From Patagioenas fasciata (taxonomy: Eukaryota; Chordata; Aves; Columbiformes; Columbidae), in assembly GCF_037038585.1 (NCBI RefSeq), contig NC_092520.1, forward strand, positions 148,551,104 to 148,615,103: DNA of 64,000 nt. Direction: 5' to 3'. The translations under genes and the position numbers were made by a program. The first letter of the stretch is position 1. Each line of letters starts with the position of its first letter. Below the pieces are notes generated by a model, which did not search any database, was not told where the DNA came from, and worked only from the letters and a program-made list of their open reading frames with translations. Positions 1-11,580 of this stretch are shown here, one piece after another.

Positions 1-1635
1 CATAAATGGAATTATTAGATCAACATTATATTTCCTACCTAATTTCTGTTCTGTACTATTTCAGTAGAGGAAGTGGTAGAAACTCTGCTAAATGGCAAAC
101 TACTCAACTATAGATTCTCTGCCTCAGCTAACATATAGAGTCAGCCACTAAAGTACAGCTCTCCCCAAATTTATATTGAAGAGCCATCCCACCCCCCCGA
201 ACTGTTCTTGAGGACCCTGCAGTGCCCATGACACACACCATATCCTCCCCACTGGACTTCCCAAGAAGAGATGAAGTCCCGTGAAGCCCTCCCCACTGCC
301 TGTATCAGAATTTCAGGGGAATAACACAGGGGAATAACACAGGAAGGACAAGGCAGGAACACATGTGGAAAACGGGTTCTCGCATCCACAGAGCATCAAC
401 CTGCCATGCACCCCCGATTAGACAAGGCAAAGCCCCAGGAGAGGGGTTAAATACACCTTCTCTTCCCTTTCAAATCTCTCTTCTTGCTTCTTCAGGTAAC
501 AGCCTTCTTTTAAAGAGCTTAAACAAAATACAAACTTTTTTTCACCTCAAATAAAATAATCCATTCACCTTAGCACAGCCTGAAAAGCTATGGCTAAACA
601 GAAACAAGCGTGCCTAAGTAACAGAAGGAGCAGATAACATGGTTTGTTTCCTTTGACATGGCACTTGCTGCATTTAAGACCATCCATAGAAAGGCAGATT
701 GAAAGTGAGGTTAAGTCTGCAAAAGTCAGTAACTCTACCCTGCAATCTCAATTTATAAATCATTATGTTTTTGAAGTATTATGCAAATTCCCTTTTCCAT
801 TGCTGTAGAAGAAAGGATAAGAAAAGGGGGGAGGGGGTGGGGAAATATTGGCATCTTCCAGAAAACATTATCTTCAGTTCTCCAAATCGATGTTTATCCA
901 GCTGCTGAACACAGCACTATATCCTCTGCATCAATAAACTCCAATTTAATCCTTATTCAACATCTAACCAATGCAGACCAAGCCCACAGCAGTGTAACTT
1001 CTTGGGTAAAGCATGCAGAGAGCTGTAACATTCACAGTCATTACAGAAATGAAGAGTGTAAACAGAGCCTCACTGAAGCTGTCACTGAAACACAACAATT
1101 AGTTGTTATAATCATTGGAGTGTAGCTCAAGAAAGAGAGTTTCATTTTATATGTGCGTACACTTGGCAAACTCACATCCTGGTGAATTAATATGGTGTGA
1201 AGGAAGGTGTTACAGAGCTCTTTCATTGGAACCTTTCCAAATAAAATTAATTTTACAAAGCCATCTGAACCAAATTCGTCTGTTAGAAATGCTGCATATG
1301 GACATTTCAGTTGTGACAACGAACAGGTTTCCTCTACCCAACATACCAAGGATGGAAAAATATTCCAGCTATTTAAGTTGCATGCTTGGCAAAAGAAAAG
1401 TATAAAGCTCGCCTTTACTAAAAGGAAGCATTTCTTCTTTCTATTCCTTCCATTTCATCTGCCTCCATTCTCTATTTCAGGGAGCAATAGAAAAGAAACC
1501 AAGTCTTTATTTTCTACCTATGACCCACAGTTACAATAAGTTAAATGAAAGTTCAATAATGTTAAACATTGCCCCGAATTTAATTCTAGCTTAAGAAGCT
1601 GATGCAATTTGTACCCTCAAATTAATCATGTCACA
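1..1635. other. Intron 1, unique sequence
   Basis: This is AT-rich sequence with no recognised repeat or exon. A G-rich run (826-842) is the only compositional oddity. Short open frames here have no family resemblance. Confidence 0.6.
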
Positions 1636-1990
1636 CTGTACGGGGTGCAGCTGTGATGGAGTTAACTTTCTTCATAGCAGCCCATATGGTGCTGGGGTTA
1701 GGATCTACGGCTAAACCAGTGTTGATAACTTAGCTGTGTTTTGGCGATTGCTGAGCCCCAAGGTCTCCTCCGTTTCTGGCCCTCCACAGCGAGCAGGGTG
1801 GGCAGGAGGGACACAGCAAGGGACAGCTTGACCCCAGTTGGCCAAAGGGATATCCCAGACCACGTAATATCAGGCTCTGGGATAAAACTAGAGGATAGTC
1901 TGCCCATGGTAGCCACTCCTCATCATGGGTCTGCTGGCAGCGATTGCCTTCACATCACTTGTTTGTTCTCCTCCTCCTGATTAAAGTTTG
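1636..1990 (+). mobile_element. Solo LTR relic, avian ERVL type
   Basis: The sequence matches the form of a common bird ERVL-class LTR: 'gggtgcagctgtgatggagt', 'taactttcttcatagcagcc', 'catatggtgctgggg', 'ctaaaccagtgttgataact', 'gccaaagggatatcccagac' and 'gggataaaac'. The 'cttcacatcacttgtttgtt' downstream segment follows. Orientation is plus, antisense to BICD1. No internal retroviral coding sequence is adjacent, so it is a solo LTR or LTR fragment. Many substitutions show that it is old. Exact ends and target duplication could not be fixed. Confidence 0.8.
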
Positions 1991-4554
1991 GTAAATCAGT
2001 ATTTCCGCTTTGTATTTTGTTTTGGCTTTTTTTTTATGGTAGGGTACAAAAGGCCATGAAAATGACAAGTTATATTGCAAACTGAGTTGCACTGTGTAGG
2101 AAACTTGAAAAACATCCAAACACAAGCATCTCTTACCAACTCCCACAAAAACAGAGCCATTCCATAGGAAGGCAGGGAACATTCATTTCAGGAAATAAAA
2201 TCTGTAATTTAAATTAGGGAAGGCAACAGCTCATCAGCAGGCAGACTGAGTAGGGCTGCTGCAGTTCAGCAGTCACAGCACAAGCTCTGCTAGGCACACA
2301 TAATTCTAAATGCAATGAAAAATTGCCTTCAGACAAGTCTATCAAGTAATTTTTGGAAGCACACCACCTTGAGACAAACTGAGCTCCCATTTATTTCTAG
2401 GATGGATCAAGCTGAAGCTTACCAAGTGAATGAGACTGAAAATTCAGATTTCTTCCCAGCTCTGCCGCTGATCCAATCTAGACATAAGTTGAAATCCCTC
2501 TGAGTTCAGTCAGAAGGTGTGCAACTGCCTGGAGAGGTTTTCAGTCTCTGCTTCGTTACCACCAGCTGCAAGTTTCCCGAAGCACTGTATAATTCCCATT
2601 GATTTAATTTTAAAGCTAGAAGTATCAATAAAGCAACATATCGGTCTCCAAAACCACATTTGTTTTTCCTTAGTGACAAGCAACTTGAGTTAAAAAAAAA
2701 GTATTTTCACTAAAAAAAAAAAAATCACTAAAAAAATCAACTAAATATCATCAAAAGATATTTAATAACATCACCTGTTAGCTAATAACAACACATAATT
2801 ATTTTATATTCTGATTTTGGGAACATAATCCTACATTTGTGTAGGTAAAAGCAAAATGCAGCAGAGTCCAGGTATCTTTTCCATGTCTACCTGTCTCTTA
2901 CCTTCAGTTCACCTTGTTTATTCAGTTCCTGCCTTTCAGAGATTAATATGTATTTCATACAGTACCATAATCTTGCATAGAGCCTCCGGGCTCCAACAAG
3001 AAAAACACATCAGTAATAATAAAATGACAAGTTATATCAGATTCAGAACATGTCTTCATCTGAGCAGTTTTTAAACCTCTTCTATACAGGATTTAAACCT
3101 TTGATATACATATATACACATATATAACGGTGCGTGCATGTATGCGTGTATATAGATGTATATACATACATGTATATGTACAGCCTATATTCATGTTTTA
3201 CACACATACAATTTATAGTTTTATAAATATGCTATAAGTTATAAAATTTACACATATGCATATACTTCATATATATTTTATAGTATATAATGGTGACGGG
3301 TCACGTGCTTCCTCCTGATCATTAAAGCCATTTCTCTGTCAAAAAGCAATCCTTTTTAATAGGAAAAACACGGAGAGTACTGGAAGTAGAAAGCAATGGA
3401 TAAGTCCAAAAGAAGAGGAAAGAAACTACGAGTTGATCCCACTTCCCATCAGCGCCAGTGCCTCAGGACATGAGCAGAGGCCCAAAGTGCTGGGAGCTCC
3501 TCACGGTACCATCACTGGACCTGGGAGCTCCAGCTCACGTGCTTCCCAACGGAGGAGGATGGGAGAGGTTGGGAAGTCCATGGAGCGTGTTCCAAACAGA
3601 TCAGCAGGAAAGAGTCCAAAAATGCACCATTCCAAAAGGGAAATCTGGCTTTGTTAACTTTCCCGCCACCCTTATTACCTCCCCTACTAATCTGCTGCTT
3701 CATAAACCAGAGCTGAGGCACTAAAACGATGCATCTGTGGACTCCATGGTGCTGTATAAGCTTATAACTCAGTAGACTTTATGACTGCAAGTCATTTGTA
3801 TCGATTTATTTACTTCATTAGCTAGGGGAAGATGTAATTCCACATTGATGGAGAGAGGAATTGAAGAAGGAATAGCTGATTAGACATTTTAAAATTCCAT
3901 TTTAAAGTTAAGTTTCCTAATGACATACTCAAAATTAAATACCAAGAATACAGAGTTAATCTAAATCTATAGTTAAAAACTCAAAATCACCATTCTCATC
4001 TGTAGATGGACAAATTATGCAGCTGCTTTTACAAACTGTCGCCTTACCTCCCCTACTTTATAAAATTTTGTAAGACCTGCTTATATAATTATGAGAACTC
4101 TTCAATTGCATAAACAACATTGGAAAACTTTTACTCTTGGACTTGGAAGATGCTTGTTAATAGAGATCAACACTTCCCTGATTGAGTATTCAGCTGTGTT
4201 TCTAGGAAAGTCCCTTCCTACCAGCCACTGCACACAATGCAGTAAACATTGTGCCTTTGAAATTCAAACCATTTTGTCATTTTGCTTTGATGTAGCCCCT
4301 CCAGCAGCACACTGGCATAACTGTCATTAAAGCAATAATTTGGCAAGCATGAAACATATCTTTAAGTGAAAAATTAATCTTCCCAGAGTAAGAGATGTAA
4401 ATATTTAATTTTAATGTACAAAAATTAATAATACAAGTGGGAAAATAAGTAAATCTATGAATAATAATACTTACCACCTTTCTGTGACACATCTGAAAGT
4501 ACTAAAAAGAGATAAATAGGCATTATTTTTTTGATTTACCTTTGGGAAAAGTTG
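1991..4554. other. Intron 1, mostly unique
   Basis: Apart from the A-rich runs at about 2692-2725 and the TA/CA tract at 3104-3290, I see nothing recognisable. A slightly GC-richer patch at 3430-3620 has short open frames but no motif. Confidence 0.55.
3104..3290. repeat. AT-rich alternating TA/CA low-complexity tract
   Basis: The tract has long runs of interrupted TATATA, CATATA and TGTATA units with a few GTGCGTGCATG steps. It is alternating purine-pyrimidine sequence typical of a decayed dinucleotide microsatellite. Confidence 0.85.
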
Positions 4555-4680
4555 AGAGCGAATTGCTCCAAGGCCACAGAGTGAGCCAGAGACACAATGA
4601 AGGAGTAAAGCTGAGGCTCTCCAGTCCCACTCCACTTCCCCGCTGCTATTGCACAACACCTCCTCATGCAAATCATTACA
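4555..4680 (-). mobile_element. MIR-like (CORE-type) SINE relic, 5' half
   Basis: The plus strand reads like the reverse of a MIR family element: 'gttgagagcgaattgctcca', 'aggccacagagtgagccaga' and 'ctgaggctctccagtcccac'. This corresponds to the widespread 'gttaagtgacttgcccaaggtcac' and 'aactcaggtctcc' part, including the tRNA-derived head. The element is on the minus strand and heavily diverged. Confidence 0.65.
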
Positions 4681-7600
4681 GAAACAACAAAGAAGACATC
4701 CACTCTCCTGTCGACCTTCTCAACATCACCCTTCCTTTGGTGGCTTTCTACAGACCACTTCCAACGTACCTTCCACTTCTGGATAACTTGGCCACTTGGC
4801 AAGGCCTTCAATGACTGTCTTGAGCATCCCAGCAAGCACCAAGCCCAGGACAGACCGCCGTGCTAGGACACCCCTACAGCTGCAGCCTCCACGAAGATAA
4901 CTGGGCGACCGCACCAGCAGGGACAGCACTGCCGGAGGAGGCACAAAGGAGGATCTCCTAAGAGACTAAAGTTCTCAGCAGGGCTGAGTCAGCTCCATTG
5001 CCACCTCATGAAGATCCAGGAATGGACGTAACCAAGCATTGTGTCAGCACTCAGAGAAAATAATCCATCATATCAACCTAATGGAGTATGAATCTTTAAT
5101 GTGATATTGATTCTGCTAATGTTCCTGCATGCTGTCATCTGGAAACAAAAATACCTCTTCGTTATACAGTAAACTACACTCAGGGTCATGCAGTACAACA
5201 GCCAATATCATTAGGAAGGGGGTTGGTTTGTTTGTTTATTTTTTTTGCAAGCACCAAAAGGTGTTTCAAATTATGCATTCAAAGGCAGTCACTAACATTA
5301 TCAGCACTAAGAAGAAAATTGGTCATGCTTAAATTCCAGCCACTGTGCATTACATCTTCTAATGAGAAAATATACCTCATAGTAGTAGGCATGTCCTAAG
5401 CAAGCAGGCAAGGTTGGCAGAGCTGCAGAGTTACAGAACAAGGTGCTGCAGAACTAAACCTGTATTTCATTAATCAGTTCTCATTTCAAAGACTCTTGCA
5501 GTCACAAGGTTTGTTCTTTTTTCCACCTCTTCTCACTACGTGAGCCATAATTCTTTCCTCCCCCAAAAAGATTAATGGCATGTTCACTGTATTTAAGTGC
5601 CATGGTTGACCACTTTAAATCAAATGCTAAACATTCACCAGATCCTACTGATTTCAGGAGAGCTGTATTATTTCTTTTACCAAGCTGCAGACACTGGAAA
5701 CTCAGAACTTATTGGGAGTGACCAGGGAAATTCTGGTGGCAAAAGGTCTTGCTACTAGATTCCTTCAGCAAATCCCAAACATTCTCTTCCTCTTTTTTTC
5801 CTCCCTCATCCCACGTAGGGCAGTGACAAACTATGATCCCCATTCCTTTCCTCCCTCCCTTGGAGCACAGACAGCTCTGATCTGCCATCTCACACCTTCC
5901 TGTATCATCATGATTAATAGAATCCTGTTTGTGATAAGTAAGAGAGAAGTACAAAGTATCTTTATTTTTTCAGGGTGCAGTCCTACCAGGTATTTGAAGA
6001 ACTGTGTTTTGTCCAGGTTTTGAAAACAGCAACATTCACGGTTATTCATAATTTTTCCTTTTTATACCATAACTGCAGGAAGACCAGCTCATTAAGCCAA
6101 AGCCATGGTCAATAATCTCATACACCTCAGTATGATGTGTTTGAGGCTATTCTCTTTTTCCTCTCCCATGTTTGATACCTGCTGCCCCTCTCATTAACTA
6201 ACACAATGAGAAAAGCTACAGCAATGCACCTTTGGTCCATCTTCCTCTTTTTTCCAAACCCAGAGCCAACCCCCAAGCAGAATCCCACTTAAACAACCAG
6301 TTGCCCCACTTCCGAAGTGCTGAGAAAACCTTCATCCTGCAGACAGCTGTGAAAACTCATATCAGTGAATAAATTATGAAATGTCTCTCAAAAAATGTTA
6401 TAACTACAGTTAGAATATGAGAGATGTGTCATAATCCTGAAAAATGACACCCCCATCTCTCAGATTCAAAGTTGGGAACTTTATATAGAAACCATACAAC
6501 TTTCATTCAGGTAAAACCCTCCTGTTGAATCTGCGTATTTTCTAAAATAGTAACCCACCTTGCCCTCTGGCTCAGAACATGCTATTTTTGGACGATGTCC
6601 CACCGCAAATAAGGATGAATTTGTTTTGTTTGCGCTCTATGTAGCTGCAAACAGGTAGAAGCCAGGTGAAAACAATGACAAAATTATTTGTCAGTAAAGG
6701 GACCTCTGCCAGATGGCCAAAATGAAGGATGCGGTATGTTAAATACATTTCATTTCTGAGGGAAGTTAACTGTGCAAATGTAGTTTTACTAGAAACTATG
6801 CATACATTAAAAACTACGCCATTCATAAGCTGTCATTTTTTCTTGAGAAATACTAATGCAGAAAAATAACATGAAAAGCATTAACGTGTATTCATGTGTA
6901 GGACATGAATTTTGTGCTATCACAGGGAAACTTTTGTCGGGGGGGTTGGTTGTTGGATTTTTTTGTTAAAGGCAGCAAATGCTCTCAAGCAAAGAAAGTA
7001 TTGTGGACATCAGATTTTGACTGATCCCAGAAATTTCTGCTATAAAAGTAATAATACTGATACTCTCCACTCTAGGAAACAGATTAATAAATAAATAAAT
7101 AAAATGAATCATCTACTTCACTGTTTAACTGCTATCTGAATAGCTATATTATCACTGAACTGAAGATGCTACAGCAAAGATTCATATAAAACAGTTTATG
7201 CTCAAAGCATAACACCTGCAATCCTATGTAGGAAAACCACAGATTTTGTTATGTTTAGGAAAACAACAACAACAACTTCTTTTATTGTACCATTTTACTC
7301 ATTACTTTATGTGCAATTAATTTTCTAAACGACAACAAAAAACCCCACATTTAAAGCACACACCAAAATTTGCAAAGTATCATCTCTACTTCTAAGTACT
7401 TAAAATCTGAGGTGATCTTAAAATGGTTTAGTGCTTTGGTTTGTTTTTTGTCATGCCTGTATAGGAGACAGTACCAGAGAATCCTCAGATATACTCTACC
7501 TCTTCATTTAGTTAGGCCAGTGAGATTTGTTCCTGCTTTGTTTCACAACTCAAGTGTTTCAAAGACTCTGTTCCTTTTTTTCGGTGAAGTGAGCATAGTA

Positions 7601-10479
7601 AAAGAAGAAATGAAATCTTTTGCACAAAAGTTTGTCTGGGTCATCACAGAGCCCGAAAACCTACAGGGAAATGAATTCAGTCATAAAAGAAGTTCTTTTC
7701 AACAAGATTCTCTAAACAGTTTCTGTCCTTCGTGATTTATGAAGCTGAGTCACTGTGCTTCATGGAAAATGAGGTTTAAATGTAATTTTAAAAGAAAATC
7801 CATCTAGTGCAGTATCAGTCTTCACGCTTGCCCTTTAATTCCTCAGAGCTTTCACTGTTTCCAACCTTCCTGGCACCCTTCAGGTTAACATTACATAGAA
7901 AAATAAACAAGTCCCTTCCACCCTCTCCACAAACAGTAATGATGCTACAGAAGTGGAAACAGAAAAAGCGAAATCTAAAAACATTTCAGATAGTTTTGCA
8001 GGGCAGCTGAAAAGGAACAAAAGATCTTTCATGGGCAGAAATGTAAGTAGTGCAATTTGATCAAGACGTACTTTGCAGCACAAGTGATGGATTTCAGGGC
8101 ACCTTGCAGCAAAGGAACGGATCGATTTCTGGAGAGGGAAGGGACTCCCTCACAATCCAGCTCAACAACGTAAATAGCTTCACAGACCTTTGCCATGGGT
8201 AGAGTTAATAAAAGAAATCGAATTAGCCATGCTAGCTCAATTAAAGATACACAAAATTAGACCAGCAAAATTAGTGAAAAACTGCTACAAAGCTGATTAT
8301 ATGTTAAGCATTAACTACTAAGAATACTAATGTTATGAATTACTGCAATGACTATTTTAAACCCGGACAATTAATTTTTTGTTCTGTAGGTCTTCATTAT
8401 TAGATATAACCTTTAAATAAAAATTGTCAGCCTTTTTTAGGGTTCTTTAAAATAAAGAGTTGAGCTTTTTTGAAGAAATACATATTATTTGGAATTCTTT
8501 TCCTTTAAAAAAGATGTTACAGTGATTAAGTATGATCAAAAATAGGATTTTAAGTTATCTGTTTTGCACCTACATACTCCATACAGGCCAGTTTCAAGTA
8601 CCCTAAATCATTAGGGACCACAAACACCAACTCTCATGTGCCATAGGAAGAGAGATGGAGAAATCAATGTAATTGATGCAGGTCAGAAAAGAAAGAGGAA
8701 GATGCACCAACAGGAAGAGACTTTTACCACACATTTGAGGGAGGACACTATGCTTTTCAAGGCTGTACCGGAAAACACTTCGCTATAAAAAAGTGTGACT
8801 TCACAGGTCACCATTCCTAATTAGCTGCTGGCAACATCTGCGTTATTTAAAGCTGCTTCTCATACTGCTAAGCGTGTGCTAACCAAGCATGGACTTTCTT
8901 TAACTGTTATAAGGTTCATCAAATCACGCAACTTCTCTTTCAGCTAACTGCTGAATTCCACCATCATCATCCGCTACTCCTGCTCAGAGGAGACTCTCTG
9001 TTTCTGTCACTTCACTCCTCCAGCCAAGAGGGCGATGGACAGGTTACGCTCCCCATCCCCTCTGCAGTCAGTTCAAGTGCGAGGGAGCTGAGAGCTCACC
9101 CCAGGTGGTGGGCAATGGTGACCTAATTTATGTAAAAAAACCCAAAACAATGCGAACTGCCTGTCTCTTCCTGTATTTCCTGGTGCCAGCTTTATTCTTC
9201 TGTTCTGCCCTGAAAACACCCAAAATAGAAATCATTTAAAGAACACAGCTCTTTAAATGGTTGCTGTGTCACATTCTCAATGGAAGAACATGAAAGATTT
9301 CTAAAGTTGTCTTCTGAGGTTTCTGAGCCCTTTGGCAATACTGACACAACCAAGTATCTGCAGCCTAACCCACAAATGATTTTATTTTTTTTTAAATTCG
9401 TATTGTAAAACTTTTGCAAAACCTCTTCTCAACTATAATTTGGTTAGCAACATTCTAACTAAATATAATACTTGCTAATACAAGTTAATCTATTAACTAA
9501 AAGAATTGCATCGATTTAAGAAACTACCTGCAATTTTATATGAGTTTCCAAGGAGCAAAGAAATTTTGACTGAGCAAATGGAACATTTTTTTTTTGCAAA
9601 AATGAGGTGTACGTGCCTTCCATGAGCATGCCAAGGTGCACATAGCTTGGCAGTTTGAGCCAAGCACAGGCTGCTTCCATTAACAGCCTTTCCTGATCCT
9701 CATCCTCCTCGCCACCCGTTCCCATCTTTCATACTCCCATCAGCACTAGGATGCACACAATTGTGCTGACTGCCAGATCAGGGATCTGAAAAAGCCAACC
9801 CATTACACAACTCCAAACAAATCCCCCCAAAAATAGCATTTAATTCACTTTTCACTCACTAATGATCCTGGCTACCTTTGGTGAGCTTGCTCTAAGTCAA
9901 CAGGTGTGATCTAGAGTCCTACCTGCTTTACCCATAGCAAAGCAGCTCTCACCTGCTGCTTTCAAGGTAGCAGCTCTAAAAACAGTCTTAGAAACATAAG
10001 GGATGAAGAGAGTAACTTGCAAATGCTATTAAAAAACAAAACAAAACTAAACAAAACTAAAACCAGCACAACAGTCTATAGAATATTAATGCAATTTGCA
10101 GGTATTTGTCCATCCATACACTTGTCTTCTATTTTCAGTGAGGTATGAAGGGCTGTACAAGCCAGACAAAAGCCCAGCTCTGCTCTCCAGCAGCCAGCAA
10201 TAGCTGAGTGCTAGGGAAGCTGCTCATAAGGAGGCAAAGCATGCACCAAGACATCCGTCCAAATACGTGTTAACTTGCACATCTGGGACTTCGTGAGCCA
10301 GAAATGCCACCTCCCCAGTTAGCATACTTCAATAGATATTTCTGAAACCGGTTCTGTCATTTTCTGAAACAATGCAGCCAAGTGCCACGTGACAAGCTCC
10401 ACAGCTTAACTACGTTGTGCAGAAAAGGATTTCTTTCATGTGCTTCGAGCCTGTTCTGCTGGATGCTACAAGCTCTTCT
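4681..10479. other. Intron 1, mostly unique
   Basis: This stretch has no recognised gene or large repeat. It holds simple repeats at 7085-7105 (TAAA) and 7261-7276 (AAC), and T/A-rich patches around 8340-8520 and 9380-9500. A 121-codon open frame at 7370-7735 has no recognisable domain and is taken as chance. Confidence 0.55.
7085..7105 (+). repeat. (TAAA)n microsatellite
   Basis: About four and a half uninterrupted TAAA/AAAT units are present. Confidence 0.85.
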
Positions 10480-11580
10480 GCTGGAGGACAGTCATTCCTC
10501 AGGTATCTGCCCCTGACAGTCACAAACACAGAGACCCCCATCATTCCCCTGCCACTGTAGCTCTTTTCCAGCCTGAAGAATCATATTGCAGTTCATCATT
10601 CCGCTTTCAGAAATCATTCTGTCCCTTTAATCACCCTTCTTGCTCTTGTCCATATCTACTTCAGTTACGCTGCACCATTCTTGAAGTCACAGACCATAGG
10701 AAAGTGGCACCAGAACTGCACACAGTATTCAAGACATGGGTGCACCACCACAAAAAATTTTTGCTGGTTCTCCATTCCCTCCCTAATAACTCTTTACTAT
10801 TTGATTTGGGGGCAGTTTAGGAGGTTTTTTGACCACCAGCCAGAGGCTGTTTTCATAAGAAAGTCTTTTATAACCTTAAAAGATCATTTCTGAAGGGAAA
10901 CTGGCAGCTCAAATCAATACATTGATTTTCATTTGCCCTTCTATTGCCCAGTTGCTCAAACTTAAAGCCCATCTGCAATTTTTCAGTTGTGTCTCAGTTT
11001 GACTACCCTAAATACCTAAGTATCATCAGCAACTTGATCACTGTTCACTGTCTTTTCCAAGTTATTCATCAATATATCAAGCAATACAGGCTCCAACAGA
11101 GATCTCTGGAATAGTTTACTGGTGCTTTATCTTCACCAGGAGATCTGTCCACTTTACTGAAACCTGCACTTTTTAATCCATTATTAATACACACGAAGAC
11201 TTACCTTCGTGGTCCACTGCAGTACTGTTTTGGTTTTTTTTTTAATTAAGTGTAGTAGGGGATTTTGTCAAATACCTGTGGAGAGTCCATGTGTATCACA
11301 TCATCTTGGAGTCATCTTTGAAGCACATGATGAACATGTGAACAAAGAACTTCAAAAAGTTAGTGAGGCAAAACCTGTTGTTGCAAAAGCCATGCTGATA
11401 ATTCTGCTATTCATCAGGTTTATCCAAAAGTGAATTCTATCCTTGAAAGTAACCTCAATTAATCTCCCAGATACAGACAATGGGCTTTTTCATCTTCCCT
11501 GGAAACTCTCGCCTCCTCCCTGCCCTTTACCATCCTTTCAATCTTCTGGTGCAGAATCATATTAAAGTGAGCGACTACTT
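10480..11580 (-). mobile_element. Ancient decayed CR1-like LINE with reverse-transcriptase remnants
   Basis: The minus strand carries eroded reverse-transcriptase signatures in the right order. Near 11080-11105 a segment reads like QRSLLEPVLLDI (family: QGSVLGPxLFNI). Near 11020-11035 there is VADDT, the catalytic (F/Y)ADD motif. Near 10710-10740 the equivalent of EYCVQFW occurs. Left of this is a degenerate 3' region. No long frame survives and there are many indels, so the copy is much older than the CR1 pieces at 18040 or 56315. The boundaries are approximate. Confidence 0.75.

Noticed and set aside
7370-7735. 121-codon plus-strand frame
   Set aside because: It has no motif or context, is embedded in AT-rich intron, and is within chance expectation for 64 kb on six frames.
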